The notes beneath the pieces are model-generated. The model did not search any database. It was not told the origin of the DNA and worked only from the letters and a program-made list of their open reading frames with translations. From Bacillus alkalisoli (lineage in GTDB: Bacteria > Bacillota > Bacilli > Bacillales > Bacillaceae_I), in contig NZ_KZ454944.1 in the NCBI RefSeq assembly GCF_002797415.1, forward strand, positions 581,745-645,744: DNA of 64,000 bases, written 5' to 3'. A program made the translations under genes and the position numbers. Each line of letters opens with the position of its first letter. The stretch's first letter is position 1. Of this stretch, positions 1 to 8,704 are shown one piece after another.

Positions 1-878
1 GTTTACCGGATGCTGTAAAGCAAGAAGTACAACGTTTAAATGCAGAGAATGTTATCATCCTTGGTGGTACAACAGCTGTAACCAACCAAGTAAGTACTAG
101 TTTATCTAATATTTCAACAGTTAGAAGAGTTGAAAGATTAAGCGGAACTAATAGATATGAAACAAACTTAGAAATTAATAAGCGATTACAAGATGTAAAT
201 GGAGTTTTTGTTGCTTCAGGTTCAAATTTCGCTGATGCTTTAGCTGCTGCGCCAATAGCCGCGAGTCAAAAATGGGCGATAGTTTTATCTAAAACTAACT
301 CGATTCCAGCTAATTCTGTTGCTTTTATTAAAGACAAAAATAAGCAAGTTAACATTTTAGGTGGATCGTTAGCTATTTCAGATAACGTTAGAAATGAACT
401 TCAAGCTGTAGTAGGCGCTAATAAAGTTAATCGATTATCCGTACCTGGAGGAAATAGGTATGATACTTTGGCAAACATTTTAGAAACTTTCCAAAATGAT
501 TTAGATCTTAGTAAAGTTCTATTATCGACAGGTAGAGATTTTCCAGATGCACTAACATCTGCATCGTTAGCTGTAAACACGAATTCGCCACTTGTATTAG
601 TGGGTGAGAGCAAAAACGCAAATGTAGAGAAGTTCTTAGAAGCACATAGAAATACAATTAATGTTGTAAATGTTTTAGGTGGAAAACAAGCCGTTTCTGA
701 TAGCCAAGTGAATTTTATTGCCGACCTTTCCAAAACAAAGTACATTATAAACGGTAGAGGTTTCGGACACGGAATTGGAATGAGTCAATTCGGTGCAAAC
801 GAAATGGCGAGACAAGGTAAGACGTATAGAGATATTCTATCTTTCTATTACCCTGGTACAAATTTATCTAAACAATAA
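1..878 (+). CDS. SpoIID/LytB-type protein with inserted CWB2 repeats (5' partial)
   Basis: The reading frame is open from base 3 to the stop at 876-878, so the start lies left of the window; the ATG at 468 is internal. Visible are about two and a half cell-wall-binding repeats of the CWB2 type, each with signatures such as LSGTNRYETN, ASGSNFADALAAAP and ILGGSLAIS. These run directly into INGRGFGHGIGMSQFGA and DILSFYYPG, the conserved C-terminal end of the SpoIID/LytB domain. Members of that family are peptidoglycan lytic transglycosylases (SpoIID) or amidase enhancers (LytB). Because the SpoIID signature follows the CWB2 block, the repeats are either inserted inside the SpoIID domain or precede a shortened one; the missing 5' part would decide. 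The protein is probably secreted and wall-bound. A terminator follows, and another CWB2 gene lies 118 bp downstream. Confidence 0.85.
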   Translation, partial: LPDAVKQEVQRLNAENVIILGGTTAVTNQVSTSLSNISTVRRVERLSGTNRYETNLEINKRLQDVNGVFVASGSNFADALAAAPIAASQKWAIVLSKTNSIPANSVAFIKDKNKQVNILGGSLAISDNVRNELQAVVGANKVNRLSVPGGNRYDTLANILETFQNDLDLSKVLLSTGRDFPDALTSASLAVNTNSPLVLVGESKNANVEKFLEAHRNTINVVNVLGGKQAVSDSQVNFIADLSKTKYIINGRGFGHGIGMSQFGANEMARQGKTYRDILSFYYPGTNLSKQ

Positions 879-884
879 TCTTTT

Positions 885-921
885 AAAAGAACTCGATATT
901 AATAGTCGAGTTCTTTTTTTT
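885..921 (+). terminator. Rho-independent terminator after the SpoIID/CWB2 gene
   Basis: AAAAGAACTCGA pairs with TCGAGTTCTTTT and is followed by a T run. The same GAACTCGAT stem sequence is used in the terminator at 17378-17424. Confidence 0.85.
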
Positions 922-996
922 GTATGAAATCATACTAATATTTGGAATTTTTATGTATACTAGATTAGTAGAGAAAGTATAAAGGGGGAAATTTAA

Positions 997-2763
997 GTGT
1001 ATAGGAAAATAAAAATAATAATCGCCTTTACGCTTGTTATGTATTTAGTTCCAAATATAGGGCAAGTACATGCAACAACTTGTACCACTCCTAATAATAT
1101 TGTAATTAATCAATTGCTAACAGAAGAAGCGTTAAAACAAAATGTTCCACCAGAGATTGTAAAAGCAATTGCTTTGAAGGAGTCCGATTGGGAACAATGT
1201 GAAAATGGTAAACCACATATTTCACCTGATGGCGGAATCGGAATTATGCAAGTAACAGATCACGAAGGTGAGTATAATTTTGACACAAATAGGCTTAAAA
1301 CCGATATTCAATACAATATCCAAGTAGGTGTCACGATTTTAAATGACAAATGGAGGCTTGGCGGATCCGTTATCCCTACTCTTAACGATAAAAATAGAGA
1401 TGTACTAGAAAATTGGTACTTTGCCGTAATGGCTTATAATGGACTTGTACATAGAAATAGTCCTAGATTCAGGGATGGTGGATCAAGAAATTATAATACA
1501 TACCAAGATGATGTTTTTAAAATTATTAAAGAAAGTAACCATTCGTTACAATTAAATTTAGCTTTAACCGAAGTGAAAATTGAAGATTTGCAGTACTTAG
1601 ATAACAACAGGTTAAGTTTTCGTGAGAAACATTACAACTTAAAAGGAAACTTTCAATTAACAAAGCATAAATTTAAGGCTAATGAATTTGTTTTAACACC
1701 ACAATCTTTAACATTACGCGATGCTCCATCAACGCAAGGTAAAGCTATTAAAAGTTTATCTAATGAGGTTGTGACTATTCAAGGTGGTATAGCATATGAT
1801 CAAAGAAATTCTATTCACAATCACTTTGTTTGGTATCCTGTCATAACACAAGATGGACGAGAAGGATATGTTGCATCTAGTTATTTAAGCTACTTCGGGG
1901 AACGAATATCGGGAGGTAGTCGATTTTTGACAGCGGTCGAAGTTTCTAAAAGTGGTTGGGATCGAGCAGACACGGTAGTACTTACAAAAAACAATGATTT
2001 CCCAGATGCCCTTGCGGGTGCTCCTTTAGCAGCGAAGTTGGATGCACCAATTTTATTAACGCACAAAGATCGCCTGACTCCCGAAACAGAACAACGAATA
2101 AAAGAACTAAAAGCTAAACACGTTGTTATTCTTGGTGGAATAAATGCTGTTTCCACAACAGTTGAAAAAGCGTTAGAGGAGAATGGATTAACAGTTGAAA
2201 GAATTGGTGGAGGGAACCGTTACGAAACGGCGGCGTTAATAGCAAAACGTTTAGGCGGAAATCCTGAAAAGGCAATCGTTACTTACGGTGGCAATTATCC
2301 GGATGCCCTTTCCATTGCGCCATATGCAGCAACGAAAGGATATCCAATATTATTATCGAGAAAAACCCTCTTACCAGATGAAACGAGAAATGCGCTTAAA
2401 GGAATATCTTCCACATATGTAATTGGTGGTGAAAATGTCATCTCTGAAAGCATAAGAAGAGAAGTTAAAGGCACAAGAATTAGTGGGGGAAATCGATTTG
2501 CGACATCGGTTGCTATTGCTGAATATTTTAAAATGTCTACAGACGAAGTTTATATTGCAACTGGCTTGAATTTTGCAGATGCATTAACAGGTTCTGTACT
2601 TGCAGGGAAGAATAACGCGCCAATCCTATTGGTTCGTCAAATTACTCTCCCACCAGAAGTGAAGGACTATGTACAGAAACAAGAGGTAAAGAGCTTTAAA
2701 GTATTAGGTGGATCATCGGTTGTTAGTGATAGTTTAGTTAATAACTTAGTTAAAACAAAATAA
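997..2763 (+). CDS. Secreted lytic-transglycosylase-like protein with SH3b and three CWB2 repeats
   Basis: The GTG start at 997 is preceded by AAAGGGGG (981-988). A signal peptide is visible (hydrophobic IIAFTLVMYLVPNI, cleavage probably after VHA). Residues about 35-185 resemble a lysozyme-like/SLT transglycosylase fold: LKESDWE supplies a candidate catalytic Glu and GGIGIMQVTD matches the GxxQ motif region. A bacterial SH3-like segment follows (about residues 225-300: LTLRDAPSTQGKAIKSL, EGYVASSYL). The C-terminal half holds three CWB2 repeats (GGSRFLTAVEVSK, GGNRYETAALIAK, GGNRFATSVAIAE). Predicted role: peptidoglycan cleavage at the wall, with CWB2 repeats docking on an anionic wall polymer, as known for clostridial CWB2 proteins. 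It is monocistronic, between two terminators. The catalytic call is domain-level and by eye. Confidence 0.85.
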   Translation: MYRKIKIIIAFTLVMYLVPNIGQVHATTCTTPNNIVINQLLTEEALKQNVPPEIVKAIALKESDWEQCENGKPHISPDGGIGIMQVTDHEGEYNFDTNRLKTDIQYNIQVGVTILNDKWRLGGSVIPTLNDKNRDVLENWYFAVMAYNGLVHRNSPRFRDGGSRNYNTYQDDVFKIIKESNHSLQLNLALTEVKIEDLQYLDNNRLSFREKHYNLKGNFQLTKHKFKANEFVLTPQSLTLRDAPSTQGKAIKSLSNEVVTIQGGIAYDQRNSIHNHFVWYPVITQDGREGYVASSYLSYFGERISGGSRFLTAVEVSKSGWDRADTVVLTKNNDFPDALAGAPLAAKLDAPILLTHKDRLTPETEQRIKELKAKHVVILGGINAVSTTVEKALEENGLTVERIGGGNRYETAALIAKRLGGNPEKAIVTYGGNYPDALSIAPYAATKGYPILLSRKTLLPDETRNALKGISSTYVIGGENVISESIRREVKGTRISGGNRFATSVAIAEYFKMSTDEVYIATGLNFADALTGSVLAGKNNAPILLVRQITLPPEVKDYVQKQEVKSFKVLGGSSVVSDSLVNNLVKTK

Positions 2764-2774
2764 GCTAAAAAACG

Positions 2775-2812
2775 ACCGCGCAATTTATAATAGATAAGTT
2801 GTGCGGTTTTAT
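2775..2812 (+). terminator. Terminator after the CWB2 transglycosylase gene
   Basis: ACCGCGCAA pairs with TTGTGCGGT (one G-T wobble), followed by TTT. Confidence 0.75.
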
Positions 2813-2964
2813 TTACATGTTTATAGATGAAATTAACAAAAGTAAGTAAATTGTTGCAGATTAATCAGTATTTACTTGCAGATTGTTACTAGTATCATGA
2901 TATGATATGGTTAGTTATAAGGTTGAAATTTATTGATGTAAAATAAACAGTTGTAGGTGAAAAA

Positions 2965-4107
2965 ATGGTTAAGAAAATAAAGGTAATGACTATTTTTGGG
3001 ACAAGACCAGAAGCGATAAAGATGTGTCCTTTAGTGTTAGAACTCGAGAAGCACTCAGAAAATATAGAATCAATTATTACGGTAACGGCACAACATCGTG
3101 AAATGTTAGATCAAGTATTAAGTATTTTTCAAGTAACTCCTGATTATGACTTAAATATTATGAAAGATCGACAAACTCTAACAGATGTTACAGTACGTGC
3201 TCTTGAAGGTTTAGATGAAGTGATGAAGCAAGTTAAACCTGATATCGTTTTAGTTCATGGGGATACAACTACAACATTTGTTGCAAGTCTAGCAGCTTTC
3301 TATAATCAAATTGCAGTAGGACATGTAGAAGCAGGTTTACGTACGTGGAATAAATACTCTCCATTCCCAGAAGAAATAAATCGTCAAATTACTGGTGTTA
3401 TTGCAGATTTACATTTTGCACCAACTGAAAAATCTAGTCATAATTTACTTCAAGAAAATAAGGAAAAGGAAAATATTTTTATTACTGGAAACACAGCAAT
3501 TGATGCGCTAAAAACAACTATTGGTGATAATTACACCCACGAGGTGCTTCGTAAAATTGGCGATGACAGGATGATTCTTTTAACAGCTCATAGACGTGAA
3601 AATTTAGGAGAACCAATGCGTAACATGTTTAGAGCGATAAATAGATTAGTAAATGAACACGAAGATGTTCAAGTAGTATATCCGATACATATGAATCCTG
3701 CTGTACGTGAAATTGCAAACGAAATAATTGGAGATAATCCAAAAGTACATTTAATTGAGCCATTAGGTGTATATGATTTTCATAATTTTGCATCAAGAGC
3801 TTATATTATATTGACAGATTCAGGCGGTGTGCAAGAAGAGGCACCTTCGTTAGGTGTTCCGGTATTAGTTTTACGGGACACGACTGAACGACCTGAAGGA
3901 ATTGAAGCTGGTACGTTGAAATTAGCTGGAACTGATGAGGAAACTATTTATAAAATGGCATATGAGTTGTTAAATGATATGCATGCTTATGAAAAAATGG
4001 CAAAAGCATCCAATCCTTACGGAGATGGGAATGCTTCGCAAAGGATTGTGCAGGCGATATTGTACCATTTTGATCTAGCTGAAAAACCTGATGTATTTCA
4101 GGCATAG
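2965..4107 (+). CDS. mnaA: UDP-N-acetylglucosamine 2-epimerase
   Basis: This 380-residue protein begins VKKIKVMTIFGTRPEAIKM, the family hallmark, and contains HGDTTTTF, GHVEAGLRT, the catalytic-region histidine motif TAHRREN and the sugar-nucleotide motif DSGGVQEEAPSLG. It matches non-hydrolysing UDP-GlcNAc 2-epimerases (EC 5.1.3.14), which make UDP-ManNAc in the cytoplasm. Length is typical. The product feeds the ManNAc transferase encoded at 6168 and probably the UDP-ManNAc dehydrogenase at 7084-8358. The ATG at 2965 follows GTAGGTG. It ends in its own hairpin, so it may be expressed separately from the GNAT/PIG-L/TagA genes that follow. Confidence 0.95.
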   Translation: MVKKIKVMTIFGTRPEAIKMCPLVLELEKHSENIESIITVTAQHREMLDQVLSIFQVTPDYDLNIMKDRQTLTDVTVRALEGLDEVMKQVKPDIVLVHGDTTTTFVASLAAFYNQIAVGHVEAGLRTWNKYSPFPEEINRQITGVIADLHFAPTEKSSHNLLQENKEKENIFITGNTAIDALKTTIGDNYTHEVLRKIGDDRMILLTAHRRENLGEPMRNMFRAINRLVNEHEDVQVVYPIHMNPAVREIANEIIGDNPKVHLIEPLGVYDFHNFASRAYIILTDSGGVQEEAPSLGVPVLVLRDTTERPEGIEAGTLKLAGTDEETIYKMAYELLNDMHAYEKMAKASNPYGDGNASQRIVQAILYHFDLAEKPDVFQA

Positions 4108-4115
4108 TAAAATAT

Positions 4116-4146
4116 AAGCCAACTGTTTATTAGCAGTTGGCTTTAT
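4116..4146 (+). terminator. Hairpin after mnaA
   Basis: AAGCCAACTG pairs perfectly with CAGTTGGCTT across an 8-nt loop. The T run after it is short (CTTTATA), so read-through into 4184 is possible. Confidence 0.65.
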
Positions 4147-4183
4147 AGATAGCATCTGTAACCTTTAATAAAGGATGGTTAGT

Positions 4184-5224
4184 ATGAGTGTAAGAAGATA
4201 TAAACAGGGGGATGCCCCAAAAATTCGTAACCTATTTAAGAAAGTGTTTCAAAAAGAGTATACGGAAAAAATGTGGAAATGGAAATTTGAGTGTAATTTC
4301 GACGAAAAGCAAGAGCCATGGGTTTTAGTTTATGAAGAAGGTAATGCCATTTTAGGTCATATTAGCTTATGGGTAAACGATGCGTATGTTTATGGTGAAA
4401 AAAAGAAAATTGGCTTGAGGATTGATACAATGGTAGATCCTGATTCAAGAGGAAAAGGGATTTATGAAAAGTTAAACGAATATTTATTAAAGGAAGCAAA
4501 GAAAGATAACATAGAGTTCTTATATGGATTCCCAGCACCTAAGGCAAAGGAGCTTTTCATTAAACACACTGGTGCAGAGCATATGATTGACATGCCAAGA
4601 TATATTTCCATTTTAAGACCATTCATTTTAATGTCTTCTAAACTCCCTATCCTTTCGGTTGGTAAGAAGTTAGATGATATTATATTTCGTAGAAGAAAAA
4701 AGAAGCTAGAAAATAAAGATAGTAGTAATTATGAAATAAAAGAGGTAAATCGATGTAGTCAGGAGTTCGATGAGTTAGCTGAAAATACGAAGGATATGTA
4801 TAAGGCTTGGTTAGTTAGAGACTCGAATTATTTAAACTGGAGATACATACAACATCCTGAGAAAGATTACAAACTATTTGGTTGCTATGAGCAGGAAAAG
4901 CTAGTAGGATATATTGTTATAGGAAAAAGTAGTAATGTAGCAAAAAATATTACAACTGGTATTATTTTAGATTTCTTATTTATTGAAAAAGATGGTATAA
5001 GTGAGCTTCTACTTAATAAAGCTATGGAGTATTTAATAGATGTATCTGTTATTCAAACTTGGGCATTACCTAATAGTTCCGTTATTGCCACTCTAGAAAA
5101 AGGCGGCTTTATTTTAAAAGATAGTCCGATGCCTCTAGTTGGTATAGAAGTAAATCCTCAATTAAGCGAATTAAGAAAACACGAAAAATGGTGTATTACA
5201 CCTGGAGATGTAGATTCTTTTTAA
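4184..5224 (+). CDS. GNAT-family N-acetyltransferase (probably tandem GNAT)
   Basis: Two ATGs are in frame, at 4175 and 4184. AAAGGATGG (4170-4178) overlaps the first and lies about 6 nt before the second, so 4184 is preferred; the product is then 346 residues and begins MSVRRYKQGD. The N-terminal half has a recognisable acetyl-CoA-binding segment (MVDPDSRGKGIYEKLNEYLL). The second half repeats a beta-rich GNAT-like pattern (LVGYIVIGKSS, IILDFLFIEKD). The substrate cannot be read. Its place between mnaA and a PIG-L deacetylase suggests acyl transfer to an amino sugar of a wall polymer. It sits in a tight run with the deacetylase (15-bp gap) and the ManNAc transferase. Acting on another small molecule or a protein is equally possible. 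Confidence 0.8.
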   Translation: MSVRRYKQGDAPKIRNLFKKVFQKEYTEKMWKWKFECNFDEKQEPWVLVYEEGNAILGHISLWVNDAYVYGEKKKIGLRIDTMVDPDSRGKGIYEKLNEYLLKEAKKDNIEFLYGFPAPKAKELFIKHTGAEHMIDMPRYISILRPFILMSSKLPILSVGKKLDDIIFRRRKKKLENKDSSNYEIKEVNRCSQEFDELAENTKDMYKAWLVRDSNYLNWRYIQHPEKDYKLFGCYEQEKLVGYIVIGKSSNVAKNITTGIILDFLFIEKDGISELLLNKAMEYLIDVSVIQTWALPNSSVIATLEKGGFILKDSPMPLVGIEVNPQLSELRKHEKWCITPGDVDSF

Positions 5225-5239
5225 ATTGGAGTTTGATGT

Positions 5240-6154
5240 ATGATGAAAAGAAGGGTATTAAGTTTCATTAAACCTTTTATCACACCTATAAATAAAATAA
5301 TCCTTTCGAATTACTTTAAAGGTGTCCATTCTGTTCAACCGTTATCCGAAAAAAGAGTGTTATTACTAGCGCCACATGTAGATGACGAGACGATTGGAGC
5401 AGGAGGAACATTAAAAGCATATGCGGATTTAGGGGCAGAAACCCATGTGCTTTTTTTAACAGATGGCTCTGGTAGTAATTCTAATGAAGATGCAAGATTA
5501 ATTGTAAAGCAACGAAAAGAGGAAGCCAAAGAAGTACAAAAGTTATTAAAAATAACCAGTATAGATTTCTTAGATGAAAAAGATGGGGAGTTAAGAAGTA
5601 CTTCAAAAGTTCAACAACGATTAAAACAAAAAATAGAATCAATCCGCCCTGAAGTAATATTTATCCCTGTTTTTGTAGATTGTCATCCAGACCATATTGC
5701 TACTAGTCATATACTACTAGACACGCTCTCCTCAATAGATAGTGCATGGAAAAATGATATTAAAATTAGGTTGTATGAAATTAATACGTTACTACCGAAG
5801 GAAGAAATTAATTGTATAGTTGATATAACAAAGTATATGGATGTAAAACAAGCAACAGTAAACGTATTTGCTTCGCAAGCTATTGATTTTGATGGGTTTA
5901 TGGCTCTTTCTTCGTTAAAAAGTAACTTAGTAGAAAATCATGCAGTTAAAGCTGTTGAAACTTTCATGGAATTAAGTGTTTCAGAGTTGGATGAGCGGAT
6001 AAAAAACAACTCTGCAAAGGAATATAGCAAGTATTTTAAACAAGTTAATAAAGAAGCTACTCTATTATATGCTATTTTTAAAAATCTAAAATATAAAGAA
6101 AAAGTGTATCAACATTGTGCTAGTACTAAGTGGAATGATGTCAAATATAAATAA
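5240..6154 (+). CDS. PIG-L (LmbE-like) family deacetylase
   Basis: This 304-residue protein has the PIG-L zinc motif LLAPHVDDETIGAGG near residues 41-55 and the distal HPDH motif in FVDCHPDHIATSH. The family hydrolyses N-acetyl groups from GlcNAc-type sugars (GPI intermediates, mycothiol and bacillithiol precursors, wall sugars). GGAG at 5228-5231 supports ATG 5240; ATG 5243 is also possible. There is no signal peptide, so it is cytoplasmic or membrane-peripheral. It lies between a GNAT acetyltransferase and TagA in one apparent operon, so the inferred substrate is a wall-polymer sugar nucleotide or lipid-linked intermediate rather than bacillithiol, although BshB-like activity cannot be excluded. 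Confidence 0.85.
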   Translation: MMKRRVLSFIKPFITPINKIILSNYFKGVHSVQPLSEKRVLLLAPHVDDETIGAGGTLKAYADLGAETHVLFLTDGSGSNSNEDARLIVKQRKEEAKEVQKLLKITSIDFLDEKDGELRSTSKVQQRLKQKIESIRPEVIFIPVFVDCHPDHIATSHILLDTLSSIDSAWKNDIKIRLYEINTLLPKEEINCIVDITKYMDVKQATVNVFASQAIDFDGFMALSSLKSNLVENHAVKAVETFMELSVSELDERIKNNSAKEYSKYFKQVNKEATLLYAIFKNLKYKEKVYQHCASTKWNDVKYK

Positions 6155-6167
6155 AAGGAATGATATC

Positions 6168-6896
6168 ATGTCTAATACTGAACAGGTTTTGGATGTAAAT
6201 GTTACAAGTTTAAATTATGATCAACTAATTTCTAGTGTTAATCAAAAAATTATGGGGAATGAACAAGCAAATATTATAGCTATTAACCCTGAGAAAATTA
6301 TGACACTACAAAAAGATCAAAAGCTAAAAAACTTAATTAATAGTGCAACGTTTACTATTCCCGATGGAATTGGAATTGTATTTGCATCTAAGCTTAATAA
6401 TGGGAAAATTTCTAGTCGTATAACAGGTGTAGATTTGTTTATTCGACTTTTAGAATTAGCAAATGAGAAACAGTATAAGATATTTTTGTATGGTGCAAAA
6501 AAACAAGTTGTGGAAAAAGCTGTAGGTAATATAGAAAAAAAATATCCAAACTTAACAGTTGCTGGTTATAAAGACGGTTATGTAAAGGATCAAAATGAGT
6601 TAATTGAAGAAATTAACCAATCAGGTGCGCAACTACTTTTTGTTGCACTTGGTAGTCCGAGGCAGGAATACTGGATAGAAGAGAATAAAAGTAAATTGAA
6701 TGTTAATATTTTCCAAGGTGTGGGTGGAAGCTTTGATGTTATTAGTGGGGAAGTGAAACGAGCTCCTTTCTTGTTTAGAAAAACAGGATTAGAGTGGTTT
6801 TATCGATTACTTTCCCAACCTAAAAGATTACGTAGACAGTTAGCCTTACCTAAGTTTTTAATCAAAGTTTTATTTCATACTAAAAGAAGGCATTAA
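6168..6896 (+). CDS. tagA: WecG/TagA family N-acetylmannosaminyltransferase
   Basis: AAAAGGAA (6153-6160) points to ATG 6168, giving 242 residues; an upstream ATG at 6117 would overlap the PIG-L gene. WecG/TagA/CpsF (GT26) signatures are present: NPEKIM, PDGIGIVFASKL, a GAKKQVVEKA loop, LFVALGSPRQEYWI and FQGVGGSFDVISGEVKRAP. TagA transfers ManNAc from UDP-ManNAc to GlcNAc-PP-undecaprenol at the inner membrane face (EC 2.4.1.187), the second step after TagO. Both partner activities are encoded in the window (mnaA, tagO), which supports the assignment. The stop codon lies inside the terminator stem. Confidence 0.9.
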   Translation: MSNTEQVLDVNVTSLNYDQLISSVNQKIMGNEQANIIAINPEKIMTLQKDQKLKNLINSATFTIPDGIGIVFASKLNNGKISSRITGVDLFIRLLELANEKQYKIFLYGAKKQVVEKAVGNIEKKYPNLTVAGYKDGYVKDQNELIEEINQSGAQLLFVALGSPRQEYWIEENKSKLNVNIFQGVGGSFDVISGEVKRAPFLFRKTGLEWFYRLLSQPKRLRRQLALPKFLIKVLFHTKRRH

Positions 6897-6927
6897 AGGT
6901 AATTATTCACCTTTAATGCCTTTTTAT
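6887..6927 (+). terminator. Terminator of the GNAT-PIG-L-tagA operon
   Basis: AAGGCATTAAAGGT pairs with ACCTTTAATGCCTT, followed by TTTT. The 14-bp stem contains the tagA stop codon. Confidence 0.9.
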
Positions 6928-7083
6928 TTGAATCATTTTTATCATTACGGTTCGTTTAGTGAAAAACGAATATTTAGTTCGTTATCTTTAGATAACGCTC
7001 GATATAAAACGTTAAATATAATAATGATTATGTTTTAATATTCGTTTTTCGTATAGAAATTGTACATTATGAAACTCACTCAT
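6928..7083 (+). repeat. MITE-like repeat, copy 1
   Basis: An A+T-rich element of about 156 bp is nearly repeated, inverted, at 59534-59684. Shared blocks include GGTTCGTTTAGTGAAAAA (TGTTCG... in the other copy), TAACGxTCGATATAA, TTTAATATTCGTTT and AATTGTACATTATGAAACTC. The two ends are imperfect inverted repeats (TTGAATCA...TTTCAT-type left end against TTATGAAACTCACTCA on the right). The right end abuts the stop codon of the dehydrogenase gene. No coding capacity. Confidence 0.75.
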
Positions 7084-8358
7084 TTATATAGGTTTAATTG
7101 TGTATATGTTATTAAAATTATATAGGACTGTATTGGATTCATCCGTTTGCGTGCATATTCCTTTTGTGTCAAATAGCACATTGTTATTCATTGTAGCTAG
7201 TACATTTGAGCTAACAATCTCTTTGAATTCATGATGATCCGAAAGGATAACTGCTAAGTCTGCACCGTCTAATGCTTCTTCCAAACTTAATAGGTCGAAA
7301 GGAGCTTTTTCATTCAAAACATGTGGATCATGAATTGCTAGTGTAATATTCTTTTCCCCTTCAAGAATATTAATAACATCAAGTGCAGGACTTTCACGAT
7401 AATCATCAATATTCCCCTTATAAGTCACACCTAATATAGCTACTTTAGGATTTGCAATATTACTTATTATTTCCTTAATGTTTTGAACAACAAAAGAAGG
7501 CATAGAATTGTTAATATCTCTAGAAGTCTGTATTAGTTTTGCTTGTTCAGGAGCTTTTTCAATAATAAAGTATGGATCTACTGCTAAGCAGTGCCCACCA
7601 ACGCCTGGTCCAGGTAAATGCAAGTTTACTCGTGGATGTTTGTTAGCGAACTGAATAACATCATGAGCATTGATTCCTAGGTGTTTAGATATTTTAACTA
7701 ATTCATTTGCTAAAGCGATATTAACATCTCTAAACGTGTTTTCCATTAATTTTGTCATTTCTGCAGTTGTAGAATCTGTTTCAATTACATCGCCTGTTAC
7801 AACAAGGCGATATAGGTCTGCCGCTTTCTTTGTTGCTTCAGGTGTTAATCCGCCAACAATACGAGTATTTTCAATTAATTCCGTTAAGATTCTTCCAGGT
7901 AATACTCTTTCAGGACAATGTGCTAAGAATATGTCATTTTCTGATAAGCCTACTTCATTAAAAATAGGAGCAACTACATCACTAATTGTTCTAGGAGGAA
8001 TAGTTGACTCAACAATTACAATATCACCAGCTTGAACAAGTGGTGCAATTTTCTCACATGCTGAAACAACATAGTCGACATTTGCTCGATAATCCTCATG
8101 AATAGGAGTTGGTACAGCTATAATATAGGCATCTGATTGTTCTGGTAATGTTGACGCTTTAAGCTTTCCTTCCGCAACTACGCGTTTCACTAATTCCGGA
8201 AGCCCAGGTTCCTCAATGTGAATCTCTCCCATATTAATCTTGTTAACGATTTTTTCACTAATGTCTACTCCAATCACGTTAATACCAGATGCAGCGAAAA
8301 TGGCCGAAGTGGGTAAACCTATATATCCAAGTCCGACAATACATATTTTATTAATCAT
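7084..8358 (-). CDS. wecC: UDP-N-acetyl-D-mannosamine dehydrogenase (WecC-like)
   Basis: A nucleotide sugar dehydrogenase of 424 residues if begun at ATG 8358 (MINKICIVGLGYIGLP); AAAGGAAGAG lies about 10 nt upstream. A TTG at 8382 and an ATG at 8367 are also in frame but sit on or before that ribosome binding site. The N-terminal NAD-binding GLGYIGLP is followed by the catalytic Cys region GVGGHCLAVDPYF and the C-terminal UDP-binding region (VTYKGNIDDYRESPALDV). The EPGLPELVK segment and HPRVNLHLPGPGVGGHC resemble WecC (EC 1.1.1.336), which makes UDP-ManNAcA from UDP-ManNAc, more than UDP-glucose dehydrogenases. It suggests an anionic ManNAcA-containing polymer. It is convergent with tagA. 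Substrate assignment is inferred from similarity and context. Confidence 0.85.
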   Translation of the reverse strand: MINKICIVGLGYIGLPTSAIFAASGINVIGVDISEKIVNKINMGEIHIEEPGLPELVKRVVAEGKLKASTLPEQSDAYIIAVPTPIHEDYRANVDYVVSACEKIAPLVQAGDIVIVESTIPPRTISDVVAPIFNEVGLSENDIFLAHCPERVLPGRILTELIENTRIVGGLTPEATKKAADLYRLVVTGDVIETDSTTAEMTKLMENTFRDVNIALANELVKISKHLGINAHDVIQFANKHPRVNLHLPGPGVGGHCLAVDPYFIIEKAPEQAKLIQTSRDINNSMPSFVVQNIKEIISNIANPKVAILGVTYKGNIDDYRESPALDVINILEGEKNITLAIHDPHVLNEKAPFDLLSLEEALDGADLAVILSDHHEFKEIVSSNVLATMNNNVLFDTKGICTQTDESNTVLYNFNNIYTIKPI

Positions 8359-8382
8359 ATTTGTCATCTCTTCCTTTCTCAA

Positions 8383-8704
8383 TAAATCAAATTAATATCA
8401 AATGATTGTACTAGATAATACTAGGATTTTTTTGTTTGTTAGTCAAATAATCTACTGTTTCCTTTAAATAAATTAGTTTACGAACGATATAATATTCTGT
8501 ATACTTTATTGAAAAAAGAGCAGTTTGCTACAAAATTATTTGGTATATTAATTAAGTGAATCCATTTCATAATTAAGGTTCGTTTAGCGAGACTCAAGTA
8601 AAATTAGTTTAGGATTATAGTGGCTTTTTTATCCTGAAATAAAAAATGTTTCAAATAGATTTTATGGTATCGAAAGCTAATCAGAAATTAAGTTGGGGGT
8701 ACAT
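8383..8704. other. Divergent intergenic region with MITE end fragment
   Basis: About 320 bp between the divergent dehydrogenase and polymerase genes. Bases 8553-8598 (GTGAATCCATTTCATAATTA..GGTTCGTTTAG) match the left end of the MITE-like repeats at 6928 and 59534, without the rest of the element. No convincing promoter was recognised. Confidence 0.45.
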
